From assembly GCA_038212215.1 (NCBI GenBank), contig JBBQUT010000005.1:110414-174413 (forward strand): a stretch of 64,000 nt of DNA. The letters are read 5' to 3'. Within the stretch, counting starts at the first letter, position 1, and every line of letters begins with the position of its first letter. This DNA comes from JALZAI01 sp038212215 (GTDB taxonomy: Bacteria; Actinomycetota; Actinomycetes; Mycobacteriales; Jatrophihabitantaceae). A program made the translations under genes and the position numbers. The notes beneath the pieces were generated by a model, which ran no database searches, had not been told where the DNA came from, and worked only from the letters and a program-made list of their open reading frames with translations. Of this stretch, positions 49,240 to 58,880 are shown piece by piece.

Positions 49240-50748
49240 TCAGGGCGCGGCGGGCGTGTTCTGCACCGCGCGCATCCAGGCGACGACGTCATCGGGCTCG
49301 CGCGGCAGCATGCCGGAGAGGTTCACGGCGGCGCCGTCGGTCACCGCGATGTCGTCTTCGATGCGCACCCCGATCCCGCGCAGCTCCGCCGGCACCGTGA
49401 GGTCGTGCGCCTGGAAGTACAGTCCCGGCTCGACGGTGAGCACGTGTCCGGCGGCGAGGGTGCCGTCGCGATAGAGCTCGTTGCGGGCGGCGGCGCAGTC
49501 GTGCACGTCGATGCCCAGCATGTGCGACGTGCCATGCAAGGTGTAGCGCCGGTGCAGGCCGGCACCCGGCCGCTCCGGATCCGGGTCGCAGGCGACCTCC
49601 GCGCTCACCGGCAGGATGCCCCACGAGTGCAGGTGATCGGCCAGCACCCACATCGCAGCGCGGTGCGCCGCCAGGAAGTCGGCGCCGGCCTTGACCTCGG
49701 CGATGCCGGCCTCCTGCGCCTCCTGCACCGCGCGGTAAACCCGCAACTGTGCCGGCGACCAGGTGCCGCTGACCGGCAGCGTGCGTGTGACGTCGGCGGT
49801 GTAAAGCTCGTCGGTTTCGACGCCCATGTCGGCCAGCAGCAAGGTGGCGGGCTCGACCACGCCGTGATTGCGCCACCAATGCAGCGTCGTCGCGTGACTG
49901 CCTGACCCGACGATGGACGAGTAGCCGACCTCGTTGCCCTCGAGCCGGGCACGGCGCCAGAACGTCCCTTCGAGCCAGCGCTCACCGCGGATGTCGGGGC
50001 GCCCGACGACGTGCGGCAACTCGCGCACGACATCGGCGAAGCCGCGGGCGGTCGCCTCGCAGGCCTGCCGCAGGCGGGTCAGCTCCCAGTCGTCCTTGAT
50101 CAGCCGCAGCTCCTCGATGACCTGCTCCAGCTGACCCCCGGATGCGCCCGAGAGCGCCGAGTCCACGTCGGCGTCGATGCCGCCGTGCACCAGCGCGTCG
50201 CGCTGTGAGCGCAGCACGGCGCTGACTTCGCCGAGCGGGCGCACGTCCAGGCCGAGCACCGTCGCGGTGTCGGCGACCGAAGCGACGTTGCCCACCCAAA
50301 CGGCACCGTGCGTGCGGCTGGTGAAGTAGGCGACCTCACCGGGCTGGGCGTACTCGCGGATGTACAACGTGCTGGTGTGGCCAGCCGCCCTCGGAAGCAT
50401 CACCAGGACGGCGTCGGCAACGGTTTCGCCGGTCAGCCAGGTGAACGAGCTGTGTGCGCGGAACGGGTAGTCGGTGTCGTTGGCGCGCTGGCGGGGATTG
50501 CCGGCGGGGACGACGATGACGCGCCCGGGCAGCGCTTCGGACAGCGCCGCCCGCCGCCTGGCCGTGAATGCAGCGCCGTCGGGGCGGGCCGGATGGGGCA
50601 TCGGCGGTGCAGGATCCCAATCCGCGGCGATCGCGCGTTGCAGGTGCGCGGGCATCGGGATGTCGTGGGTGACTACCTCACCCGTCTCGGTGCTCGGCGT
50701 TGCAGGGGTCTCCGAGACGGCGGCGCTACCGTCCTTTGGGTCGCTCAT
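49240..50748 (-). CDS. pepP: Xaa-Pro aminopeptidase (PepP)
   Basis: Metallopeptidase of the pita-bread M24 family, 502 residues, removing N-terminal residues before Pro. The N-terminal creatinase-like domain has DTDYPFRAHSSFTWLTGE. The metal ligands are Asp in LLADMGVETDELYTADVTRT, His in TLHGTSHMLGIDVHD, Glu in VLTVEPGLYF and Glu in GIGVRIEDDIAVTD. The first 35 residues are Ser/Thr/Pro-rich. ATG 50748 is divergent from the large membrane protein. Confidence 0.93.
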   Translation of the reverse strand: MSDPKDGSAAVSETPATPSTETGEVVTHDIPMPAHLQRAIAADWDPAPPMPHPARPDGAAFTARRRAALSEALPGRVIVVPAGNPRQRANDTDYPFRAHSSFTWLTGETVADAVLVMLPRAAGHTSTLYIREYAQPGEVAYFTSRTHGAVWVGNVASVADTATVLGLDVRPLGEVSAVLRSQRDALVHGGIDADVDSALSGASGGQLEQVIEELRLIKDDWELTRLRQACEATARGFADVVRELPHVVGRPDIRGERWLEGTFWRRARLEGNEVGYSSIVGSGSHATTLHWWRNHGVVEPATLLLADMGVETDELYTADVTRTLPVSGTWSPAQLRVYRAVQEAQEAGIAEVKAGADFLAAHRAAMWVLADHLHSWGILPVSAEVACDPDPERPGAGLHRRYTLHGTSHMLGIDVHDCAAARNELYRDGTLAAGHVLTVEPGLYFQAHDLTVPAELRGIGVRIEDDIAVTDGAAVNLSGMLPREPDDVVAWMRAVQNTPAAP

Positions 50749-50859
50749 GGCGTCGAGTCTAGAGAAGGCTGGCCAGGCGAACCGGACTTCGCGCGACTCG
50801 CCCGATCGCAATATGCCGGGTTGGTTTCTGGGGAGGGCGATCACGGCTAGTTTGCAGGC

Positions 50860-52266
50860 ATGCATCCCGAGGGTTCCGAGTCCGGCGCAAGCACCCAGCG
50901 GTCGGCGGCGGGCTGGCCGCCTGGCACGGCAGGCCCCGGGCAGCAGGCACCGCCGCCACTGCAGGGTCCGGCGGTGAAACGTGGCCGCGCAGGCCTGATT
51001 TCGCTGACGAGCATGCTCACCGCGCTGGTGGTGATCGCGGCCTGCACGAATCAATGGGTCACCGACTTCGTGATCCGGCACACGTCCAACAATTCGCAGA
51101 AGTTCGTTGTTCGGGTGATCTACTCGGGGCTGACCTACCAGTGGCGCTTCAGCCCGAAGGGCGGCTCGGACCCGGATCACTTCCTATCTGCGCAGTACGC
51201 ACTGATAGGTGCAACGATCCTCGGGACGGGACTGCTGGTGCTGATGATCGCCCGCGGCGTAGTGACCTTCGGGCGCGTGTTTGTCGGCACGTGGTTGAGC
51301 GTCATCGTCGCCACCCAACTCGGAGCCATCGCCCGGGGATTCGTGCTGAATCCGAAGGTGTTCGGAAGCTCCCTGCGCCGTCCCGATTTTGCGTTCTTCG
51401 GATCGGTCTCGCCCAATGGCTCGACCTTCCTCGGCAGCGTGGGCCTGGGGCTGGTCGTCGGGCTGGTCGCCGGGCTCGTCGCGGTCATCTTCCGGCGTCA
51501 TGTCGGCACGCTGGTGCGGGCCGAGGAGGTCCGTCACGAACCGTTCCTCGACCCGCAATCGCAGCCGCGCCAGGGTAGTGCCGCCCCGTGGGCCGATCCG
51601 AACGTCGCCGGTGGAGCGGCGGCAGGCGCGTTCGCGGGTCGTTCGGCAGAACGGGACTACTACTCCAAGGACCGTGACCCCAACGACCGTGACGCCGACG
51701 GCCGTGACACCAACGACCGTGCCGCCAGCGATCGTGACTACAACGAGCCGACCCAGGCGATGCGACCGGTCGCCGGCGACGCCGGTCACGATTCCCGCTA
51801 CCTCCCGGGTCCGGGTGATCGCCCGTACGACCAGGAGTGGCGGAAAAAGGGAGATCGGCAGTCGGAGGCGTCCGATCAACCCTCTGACGCGCCCGCGGCG
51901 ACGCCGTCCGTTGCGCACGATGACCAAGAGCCCACGCAGTACCTGCCAAGGGGCGATGCGCGGAACCCCGACGCGGCTACTTCCCACACGGCTACTTCGG
52001 ATCCGGCTACTTCGGATCCGGCTGCTTCCGACGCGGCTGCTTCAGACGCGGCTGGTAGTGGCGCGGCTACTTCTGACGCGCCAACGTCTGACGCGCCAAC
52101 TCCTGACGCTGAGGCGACCCAGACCGTCCAGCGTGGAGCGCAACCTTCACGCACGGACTCCGAGCAGCACACCCAGGAGCTGCCGCCGGTTGGCACGGCA
52201 CCCCAAGAGTCCGGTGCCGAGCGCACGATGCAACTGCCGCCGATCCGTGAGGATCCGCCTCGGTGA
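50860..52266 (+). CDS. Membrane protein with repeat-rich, TQ-motif cytoplasmic tail
   Basis: A 468-residue protein not recognised. Four hydrophobic segments lie at about 45-65, 112-133, 140-160 and 190-213 after a Pro/Gly-rich N-terminus. The remaining 250 residues are hydrophilic and of low complexity, holding DRDxN pentapeptide repeats and (A/T)SD(A/P)A repeats. Scattered in the tail are EPTQAMRP, EPTQYLPR, EATQTVQR, HTQELPP and ERTMQLPP. These TQ sites look like recurring binding or phosphorylation motifs, for example for Ser/Thr kinases with FHA readers, but this is inference. Confidence 0.65.
   Translation: MHPEGSESGASTQRSAAGWPPGTAGPGQQAPPPLQGPAVKRGRAGLISLTSMLTALVVIAACTNQWVTDFVIRHTSNNSQKFVVRVIYSGLTYQWRFSPKGGSDPDHFLSAQYALIGATILGTGLLVLMIARGVVTFGRVFVGTWLSVIVATQLGAIARGFVLNPKVFGSSLRRPDFAFFGSVSPNGSTFLGSVGLGLVVGLVAGLVAVIFRRHVGTLVRAEEVRHEPFLDPQSQPRQGSAAPWADPNVAGGAAAGAFAGRSAERDYYSKDRDPNDRDADGRDTNDRAASDRDYNEPTQAMRPVAGDAGHDSRYLPGPGDRPYDQEWRKKGDRQSEASDQPSDAPAATPSVAHDDQEPTQYLPRGDARNPDAATSHTATSDPATSDPAASDAAASDAAGSGAATSDAPTSDAPTPDAEATQTVQRGAQPSRTDSEQHTQELPPVGTAPQESGAERTMQLPPIREDPPR
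51670..51744 (+). repeat. 15-bp repeat coding DRDxN pentapeptides
   Basis: Five units of 15 bp (51670 to 51744) encode DRDPN, DRDAD, GRDTN, DRAAS and DRDYN, so the tail of the membrane protein here is very rich in Asp and Arg. The units keep frame. Confidence 0.85.
51970..52104 (+). repeat. 15-bp repeat coding Ala/Ser/Thr/Asp pentapeptides
   Basis: Nine units of 15 bp (such as gatccggctacttcg) code DAATS, DPATS, DAAAS, DAPTS and similar. Adjacent units differ by few changes, so the array appears recent or is expanding by slippage. Confidence 0.85.
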
Positions 52267-52299
52267 GTCAATCTTGCCGCGTGCTCGTCAATCGCAGGT

Positions 52300-53475
52300 T
52301 CACTGTTCGAGCACTTCGAACCGGATGCCCGCCTTCTGCAGCCGGTCGAGCAATGCGTCACCCATCGCCATGACGGATGTCACCTGACCCGAGATCTGCG
52401 GCAGACCGCGGTCGAAAGCTAACGCGAGTCCGGCCTCGGCGAGCATCTTCGCGGTCTCGTCGTAGCCTGGATCGCCGCCCGACACCCGGGTGAGGACCCG
52501 CTGCCCGCCGCCGTCGCCGACGAAAGTAACCCGGAACCAGCTCCGTGCCCGCTTCGCCGCGGATGGGCCGTCACCCTGGGGTAGCCGCTTCTGCAGCGCC
52601 GTCCGAGCCGGCGCAATCTGAGCCAAGGACGCAAGCGCGGCGACGCCACCGACGAGGGCAGCCGCACGCCACAGCTTCGGAACGGAAACGAAATGTGAGT
52701 AGCGAAAGTCCGGGCCGTAGCGGGACAACGCGCGTCCCGAGCGAGCGACGATCTGCGGATCGAGGGACGGAAACGGCAGCGCCCAGCCGTCGGAGGCGCG
52801 GTCGTGATGCAGTCGACCGGTCACCGCTCGCGACGACCTCGTGTCCGAACGCGGTTCGATTCGCCGCCGTGCCCGCGCGGCCGCGCGGGTCTGCCGCGTG
52901 CGGGAAAGGCCCGTCAGCCCCGACGCGAACGTCCCGCCGGACATCGCCGCGGACGCCCAGACGTAGCCGCGGACGGAGAGCGGAACGTCCGCAGGCAATT
53001 GCTGGACGGTGAAGTACGCACCGAGATCGTGCGGCACCGAGTCGAAACCGCAGGCATGAACGAGGCGCGCTCCGCTCTGCACCGCGCGCTGGTGGTGCCG
53101 CACGTACATTTCATCGACGAATTCGGGTTCGCCGGTCAGATCGAGGTAGTCAGTGCCCGCCTCGGCGCAGGCCGCGACGAGCGGCTCGCCGTACAGCGCG
53201 TACGGGCCCACCGTCGACATCACGACCCGGGCTGATTCGGCCACCTGGCGCAATGCCGCCGCGTCACCAGCGTCCGCGGTCAAGACCGGAAGGGTGCTCA
53301 ACGCGGGGTCGATGGTGGCCAGCTTCGCTCGGACTATCTCCAGCTTCTGCTGATTGCGGCCGGCGAGCGCCCATCGGCAACCCGCCGGGGCGTGATATGC
53401 CAGGTACTCAGCGCTCAAGCCGCCGACGAAGCCGGTGGCGCCGAACAGGACGAGATCGTAGGAGCGATCAGCCAT
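52300..53475 (-). CDS. Saccharopine dehydrogenase-like (trans-acting enoyl reductase type) protein
   Basis: A 391-residue NAD(P)-dependent protein. Rossmann motif VLFGATGFVGGLSAEYL is near the N-terminus, followed by LAGRNQQKLEIVRAKL, VMSTVGPYALYGEPLVAACA and YLDLTGEPEFVDEM, the pattern of the actinobacterial group that includes mycobacterial trans-acting enoyl reductases for phenolic glycolipids. Its substrate may be a long-chain or polyketide intermediate. ATG 53475 is divergent from the DUF6458 gene. Confidence 0.88.
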   Translation of the reverse strand: MADRSYDLVLFGATGFVGGLSAEYLAYHAPAGCRWALAGRNQQKLEIVRAKLATIDPALSTLPVLTADAGDAAALRQVAESARVVMSTVGPYALYGEPLVAACAEAGTDYLDLTGEPEFVDEMYVRHHQRAVQSGARLVHACGFDSVPHDLGAYFTVQQLPADVPLSVRGYVWASAAMSGGTFASGLTGLSRTRQTRAAARARRRIEPRSDTRSSRAVTGRLHHDRASDGWALPFPSLDPQIVARSGRALSRYGPDFRYSHFVSVPKLWRAAALVGGVAALASLAQIAPARTALQKRLPQGDGPSAAKRARSWFRVTFVGDGGGQRVLTRVSGGDPGYDETAKMLAEAGLALAFDRGLPQISGQVTSVMAMGDALLDRLQKAGIRFEVLEQ

Positions 53476-53573
53476 GCCTTTGACCATATTCGGGTCCGGG
53501 TGTTTTTGATCGCAGAGGGTATGGGTAAAGAACCGGGGATCGAGATCGGTCCGGCAGAAGGGGGTGCGTGCAG

Positions 53574-53810
53574 ATGAACGTCGGCGCAAGCCTGTTCCTC
53601 ATCACCTTGGGCGCCATCCTCAGGTTTGCTGTTACCGGACACCTCAGTGGCGTCAACATCGGCATGGTCGGCATCATTTTGATGATTGTTGGCGTCGTCT
53701 CCCTCGCCATCACACTGATCTGGTCGTCAACTCGTCGGCGAACCGACGTTATCGACCACCCCCACGGCACCACCGACATGACGCCGCGCGACTCCGCCGA
53801 CACGATCTGA
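53574..53810 (+). CDS. DUF6458 small membrane protein
   Basis: A 78-residue protein with two transmembrane helices (about 5-22 and 30-50) and a short Arg/Thr-rich tail. The opening MNVGASLFLITLGAILRFAV is the family hallmark. ATG 53574 is preferred to GTG 53568. No function known. Confidence 0.8.
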   Translation: MNVGASLFLITLGAILRFAVTGHLSGVNIGMVGIILMIVGVVSLAITLIWSSTRRRTDVIDHPHGTTDMTPRDSADTI

Positions 53811-54122
53811 CGACTCTCCAGGTTTGGGCGTTCCGGAACCCGATCGTCTGGTGGGCGTGGGTGAGCGGCGCAGCCTCGAGGCAACTCCGATCTCGCCGTC
53901 GACGAGCGCGCACAGCTCTCGCGCTGGGAAGAGGCGCAGCGACGCGGTGAGTGTCGTTGCCGTCGAGTACCGTCGTCGGGTGCCGGTTCGCTCTCTCGAT
54001 CTGGGACGGGTAGACACAAGATCGCTAATATTACTCGGGATTGGTCTAGTAGCGACGGGAGCGTGCGGTAGAATCGAATACATGGTCGGGACGGTGGTGG
54101 ACTCGCCCTGGACGGTTTAGCG
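53811..54122. other. Intergenic region before the DUF222/HNH pseudogene
   Basis: About 310 bases without a convincing gene; short frames here lack recognisable sequence. Near its end TAGAAT at 54069-54074 lies 7 bases before ATG 54082, the spacing of a -10 box for a leaderless start. The frame from ATG 54082 stops at 54118, in a different frame from the DUF222 gene, so it may be the original start of that gene, separated by a frameshift. Confidence 0.4.
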
Positions 54123-55379
54123 ATGGATCCGTGCAGCGATGTGGAGGTGCTGACCGACTGGCGTGAACGGGAGCGGCTGCGGCGCCGGTTGGCTGCTGGT
54201 GAGCACGCGATCATCACCCAGGTCGAGTGCCGCTGGCTGCCCTACCGGCACGGTGCCCGCTCGACGGCAGCGTTAGGCCCACGGCGCACCGTCACCGGCA
54301 TGGTGGTGGGGCCGCTGTTCGCGGCGGTCGCCGCCGCGCAAGCCGACGGTGTGATCTCGCAGCAGCATGCGCAGGTGATCGTGAGCGCTGTGCAGAAGCT
54401 GCCCGCCACCGTCCGTCACGACCTGCACGCCACCGTGGAGCAGATCCTGCTCGACGTCGCCCGCGAACAGCACCCCCGCTTCCTCGAGCAGCACGCCAGC
54501 GAACTGGGCGCCTACCTCGACCCCGACGCACTGGGCCGTGAGCACGCCTACCGCGACAAGCACCGCGACCTACGCCGCACCCGCCGCCCCGACGGATCCG
54601 CGCACCTGTCCGGTGATCTCACCCCCGACTGCGCCGAACACTTCCACACCCACCTCGACGCCCTCTCCCGCCCCCGTGCCCCCACACCCGCCACCACGCG
54701 CGGGAGCGGTGATGATGCCGGCCGCACCAGTCACGCCGACCCCGGCGATGCCGACCCCGACCGGGCCGCGAGGGGGCGCGATGCCCGCACCGCGGGGCAG
54801 CGTCGCCATGACGCGCTGCTCGACATCCTGACAATGGTGGAACGCGCCGAGCAGCTCCCCAACGCCGGCGGCATCAGCACCACGATCCTGCTCACCATGG
54901 ACGCCGACACCTACACCACCAGCACCAGCAGCACCACCACCGGCACACCGACCCCGCCCGGAATGGCGCGCACCGGGCACCGCTACCTCGTCCCCGCGCA
55001 CCTCGCGAAACGCTGGGCCGGCGGCGACACCCGCATCATGGCCGTGCTGCTCTCCACAACGAAAGCAATCACCGCCTACTCCAGCACCCAACGCATCTTC
55101 ACCGAACAACAACGCCTCGCCCTCATCGCCTGAGACCACGGCTGCAGCTTTCCCGGCTGCGACGCCCCGCCAGCCTGGTGCCAAACCCACCACATCACCG
55201 AGCACCGCCACAGCGGACGCACCAGCATCGATAACGGCACCCTGCTCTGCGGACACCACCACCGCACCTTCCAACAACACGACTGGCACTGCATCATGAC
55301 CAACGGCAGACCGTACTGGGTGCCACCAGCATGGATCGACCCGTCACGCACCCCACGCCTCAACACCCGACACCGATAG
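54123..55379 (+). pseudogene. DUF222 / HNH endonuclease (13E12-repeat family), broken by an in-frame TGA
   Basis: The frame from ATG 54123 encodes a DUF222 domain (AIITQVECRWL, AAAQADGVISQQHAQVIV) and stops at TGA 55131-55133 after LALIA. The same frame continues without a stop to TAG 55377-55379 and encodes the complete HNH domain, with SFPGCDAPPAWCQTHHITEH and TLLCGHHHRTF. Family members read RDxGCSFPGC at the junction, so a CGA-to-TGA change most simply explains the break. The segment between HGARST and AALGPRR also seems to lack about 30 residues compared with relatives I remember. These genes are multicopy in actinobacteria. Confidence 0.85.
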
Positions 55380-55498
55380 ACGGCGTGTCGCATCAACGGA
55401 CCGAACCGATTTGAGGCGTCGTAAGGATCGGAACCGTTGGTGTCGAGTAATACCGCGGTGATTGCCGATCACGAGCCCTGGATGCCGCAGGCCGCTTT

Positions 55499-56806
55499 TT
55501 AGCGAGGCGCGCGCTGGTCAATGATCCTGCGCATCTTGCCCAGCGAGCGCTCCACGCCGTCCGGCTCGAGGACGTCGACCTGGATGCTCACCCCGATTGT
55601 TGTCTTTACCAGCGCGCGCAACTGATCGCCGCCGGCGGCCGCATCCTCGGCGGACGCGCCGCTCCGGCGCTCCACGCGCACGGCCAACTCATCCATCCGT
55701 CCGGGGCGGGAGAGCACGCACTGAAAATGCGGCGACAGTGCCGGCACGCGCAGGATGAGTTCTTCGATCTGGGTTGGAAACAGGTTCACACCTCGCAGGA
55801 TGATCATGTCGTCGGTGCGGCCGGTGACCTTCTCCATCCGGCGCATCGTGCGAGCGGTGCCGGGCAGCAGTCGGGTCAGGTCACGCGTGCGGTAACGCAC
55901 GACCGGCATCGCCTGCTTGGTCAGCGAGGTGAACACCAGCTCGCCCTGCGCGCCTTCGGGCAGCACCGCACCGGTCTCCGGGTCGATCACCTCGGGATAG
56001 AAGTGGTCCTCCCAGATGTGCAGGCCGTCCTTGGTCTCCACGCACTCGTTGGCGATTCCCGGGCCCATGACCTCCGACAGTCCGTAGATGTCGACGGCGT
56101 GGATGTCCAGGCGCTGCTCCATCTCCAGCCGCATGTCATTGGTCCACGGCTCAGCGCCGAAGATGCCGACGGCCAGCGAGGTGGAGCGCGGGTCGACACC
56201 TTGGCGCTCAAGTTCGTCGACAATGGCCAGCATGTAGGACGGCGTCACCATGATGACGTCCGGCTCGAAGTCACGGATCAAGGTGACCTGCCGCTCGGTC
56301 ATCCCACCGGATACGGGGATCACGGTGCAGCCGAGCGCCTCCGCGCCGTAGTGCGCCCCGAGGCCGCCGGTGAACAGCCCGTAGCCGTAGGCGACGTGCA
56401 CCCGGTCGCCCGGACGCCCCCCGGAAGCGCGGATGGAGCGGGCCATGACCGCGGACCAGATCCGGATGTCCTCGGCCGTGTAGCCGACGACGGTGGCGCG
56501 CCCCGTCGTGCCGGACGAGGCGTGGACGCGCGCGATCTGATCACGCGGCACAGCGAACATGCCGAACGGGTAGTTCTCCCGCAAGTCTGCCTTCGTCGTG
56601 AAGGGGAAAGCGGCGAGATCCTCCAGCGTGCGGCACGCGTCGGGATGCACGCCCGCGGCGTCGAACGCGCGGCGGTAATGCGCGACGTTGTCGTAAGCGT
56701 GGCGCAGCGACCACCGCAGACGTTCCAGCTGCAGCGCGCGCAACTCGTCCACGGAGGCGCGCTCGATCGGGTCTAGGTCCTGCGGGTGCGGGGCACGGTC
56801 CTGCAT
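55499..56806 (-). CDS. paaK: Phenylacetate-CoA ligase
   Basis: AMP-forming ligase of 435 residues, activating phenylacetate to its CoA thioester as first step of aerobic phenylacetate catabolism. ATP/AMP motif HASSGTTGRATVVGYTAED, YGLSEVMGPGIANECVE, RTRDLTRLLPG and the hinge RTDDMIILRGVNLFPTQIEE match PaaK. The C-terminal Lys is in GVERSLGKMRRIID. No other paa genes are adjacent, so it may serve another aryl acid. ATG 56806 is chosen; GTG 56809 precedes it directly. Confidence 0.93.
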   Translation of the reverse strand: MQDRAPHPQDLDPIERASVDELRALQLERLRWSLRHAYDNVAHYRRAFDAAGVHPDACRTLEDLAAFPFTTKADLRENYPFGMFAVPRDQIARVHASSGTTGRATVVGYTAEDIRIWSAVMARSIRASGGRPGDRVHVAYGYGLFTGGLGAHYGAEALGCTVIPVSGGMTERQVTLIRDFEPDVIMVTPSYMLAIVDELERQGVDPRSTSLAVGIFGAEPWTNDMRLEMEQRLDIHAVDIYGLSEVMGPGIANECVETKDGLHIWEDHFYPEVIDPETGAVLPEGAQGELVFTSLTKQAMPVVRYRTRDLTRLLPGTARTMRRMEKVTGRTDDMIILRGVNLFPTQIEELILRVPALSPHFQCVLSRPGRMDELAVRVERRSGASAEDAAAGGDQLRALVKTTIGVSIQVDVLEPDGVERSLGKMRRIIDQRAPR

Positions 56807-56984
56807 CACCCCACCGTTGTGGTGTCGGACCGTTCGCGCAAGAAGATCAGGGTTTGCTCAACGGGTGTGCACGATCGTCTCGCCGTGACCGGCTTCATCG
56901 AGGACCGCAGAGAACGTGAGTGATAATCAAGATGCGCTGATCACCTTCACTCGCGTAAGAATAAGTGAATCCAGCGCGGGATGT

Positions 56985-57437
56985 TTAGTCCACCCCGATG
57001 TCCTCGTTCCAGATGTCGGGGTGCGCTGCGATGAAGTCCGACATCATTCGCACGCATTCCGGGTCGTCGAGCACCACGACGTCGACACCGTTCTCGGCCA
57101 GCCAGTCGTGGCCGCCGTAAAACGTGCGTGCCTCGCCGATCAGCACCCGCGAGATTGCAAACTGCCGGATCAACCCGCTGCAATACCAGCACGGCGACAG
57201 CGTCGTGACCATGGTCGTTCCGCGGTAGGTCGGTTGCCGTCCCGCATTGCGGAACGCCGACGTCTCCCCGTGCATGGACGGATCGCCGTCCTGCACCCGG
57301 CGGTTGTGTCCGCGTCCGAGCACTGTGCCGTCCGCGCCGAGGAGCGCCCCACCGATGGGCACGCCACCCTCGGTTAGCCCGATCCGCGCCTCCTCGACCG
57401 CAATCGTCAGCCACGCCTGCGGGTCGAACCCGCTCAC
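56985..57437 (-). CDS. Cytosine deaminase, yeast (Fcy1) type
   Basis: A 150-residue zinc deaminase of the cytidine-deaminase fold. The catalytic Glu is in SMHGETSAFRNAGR (HxE), and the Cys ligands in TLSPCWYCSGLI. GGVPIGGALLGADGTVLGRG and the C-terminal SDFIAAHPDIWNEDIG correspond to yeast cytosine deaminase, which ends in a similar WFEDIG. It deaminates cytosine to uracil for salvage. GTG 57437 overlaps the permease gene's stop as GTGA, so uptake and deamination are coupled. Confidence 0.9.
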   Translation of the reverse strand: MSGFDPQAWLTIAVEEARIGLTEGGVPIGGALLGADGTVLGRGHNRRVQDGDPSMHGETSAFRNAGRQPTYRGTTMVTTLSPCWYCSGLIRQFAISRVLIGEARTFYGGHDWLAENGVDVVVLDDPECVRMMSDFIAAHPDIWNEDIGVD

Positions 57438-58816
57438 TGCGGGCGCGAGCGGAGCTTGAACAGCGCGCCATACAGCACCGCGGCGACGACAAAACCGACC
57501 TCGAAGGTGATGTCGCCGACCGACGGGAAGTGCGACGGGACGATACCGACGTACTTCGTCTGATTGGAGAACAGCCAGATCGAGGCTGCCATGGCGACCG
57601 CCATCGCCGCCGGGCCCGCCCAATTCGCGTACCGGCGGTCACCTAGCAGCACCTGGAAGTCCGTCCCGCGGCGCAACAACCGGTCGGCAAACACGACACC
57701 GAGCCACGGCCCGATCCAGTAGGAGATGATCAGCAGGAAGTTCTCGTAATTCTGCCCCGCGTTGTCTAGGCCGCCGAACGCGACCAACAAGCCGAGCACG
57801 CCGAACACGACCGCGACGATGGCCCGCGCGATATGTGTGGGCAGCCGGATACCTGTCGCCATGAACGACATCGATCCCGAGTAGACGTTCAGCGCATTCG
57901 CGGCCACCGCGCCGAGGCACACTGCGAGCAGCACCAGCTTCCCGAGCCAGGTCGGCAGCAGGGCGGTGAACTCTCCCGGCGCTACGGCAGACGCCCCTGC
58001 CGTTACGGCAGCGCTGCCGGCGATCTCGAGCAAAACGCAGGACACGAACACGCCGAGCCCGGCGAAGATCGCGACCGGTAACGGCGGGGTCTCTGGGCGC
58101 AGATAGCGCGTGTAGTCGGCGGCGTAAGGGTTCCAGCCGGCGGCATACCCAAAGGTTGCGCCGAACATGATCAGGAACCCGCCTGGGACCGTCTGGTGGG
58201 ACGCGCCGGGGTGTGACTTGCTCAGTACGACGACGCATGCGATCACGAACACCACACTGAGGACGGGGAATGCGACCCGCTCGAACGCGTGGACGAGGTT
58301 GTGCCCGAAGAATGCAATCAGAATCTGCGCCGCCACCACGAGCACGAGTGACAGGCCTTTGGGCAGGTGCGTGAGCGTCGCCAGTGCCAGCGCGCCGCTC
58401 ACACTGTTCACCGCGAACCAGCCGATGCCGGCGACAACCGAGTTCAAGCCCGCCGGCAGGACGTTGCCGAGGAAGCCGAAAGCGCTGCGGCCGATGACCA
58501 TCTGCGCCAGCCCGTGCTTGGGCCCCCAGGTCGAGAGCACTCCATGGGTCAGCGAGCCGAGTCCTGTGCCCAGCACGATTGCGAGCACGGATTCCCAGAA
58601 CGACAGGCCGAAGAACAGTGGGCCGAGGAAGCCCACGCCGACGGTCGCGAACTCCATGTTCGGCGACGTCCACGTCCACAACAGTTGCAGCGGGCGACCG
58701 TGCCGCTCGTCGAGCGGGATGAACTCCACCCCGCCGGGTTCGACCGCGACGACCCTGTCGCCGTAGTCACGGGTGGGATCGTCGATGACCGGCGCGGTGG
58801 TGGACTGAATTGCCAT
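57434..58816 (-). CDS. codB: Cytosine/purine permease, NCS1 family (CodB-like)
   Basis: A 460-residue NCS1 transporter with about 12 transmembrane helices. Family marks are TSPNMEFATVGVGFLGPLFF, QMVIGRSAFGFLGNVLPAGL and TFGYAAGWNPYAADYTRYLR, the last with the conserved Asn in the substrate site region. It is followed with a 4-base overlap by a yeast-type cytosine deaminase, which makes cytosine the likely substrate. ATG 58816 is the start. Confidence 0.9.
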   Translation of the reverse strand: MAIQSTTAPVIDDPTRDYGDRVVAVEPGGVEFIPLDERHGRPLQLLWTWTSPNMEFATVGVGFLGPLFFGLSFWESVLAIVLGTGLGSLTHGVLSTWGPKHGLAQMVIGRSAFGFLGNVLPAGLNSVVAGIGWFAVNSVSGALALATLTHLPKGLSLVLVVAAQILIAFFGHNLVHAFERVAFPVLSVVFVIACVVVLSKSHPGASHQTVPGGFLIMFGATFGYAAGWNPYAADYTRYLRPETPPLPVAIFAGLGVFVSCVLLEIAGSAAVTAGASAVAPGEFTALLPTWLGKLVLLAVCLGAVAANALNVYSGSMSFMATGIRLPTHIARAIVAVVFGVLGLLVAFGGLDNAGQNYENFLLIISYWIGPWLGVVFADRLLRRGTDFQVLLGDRRYANWAGPAAMAVAMAASIWLFSNQTKYVGIVPSHFPSVGDITFEVGFVVAAVLYGALFKLRSRPQ

Positions 58817-58880
58817 GGCGACACTCTGGCACGGCAGCGGCACGTCCGACGTTTCGTGAAAGTTACGACTCGCTCAAACG

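Noticed and set aside
57639..58679. Minus-strand frame of 346 codons inside codB
   Set aside because: Arg-rich out-of-frame translation of the permease gene, without domain similarity.
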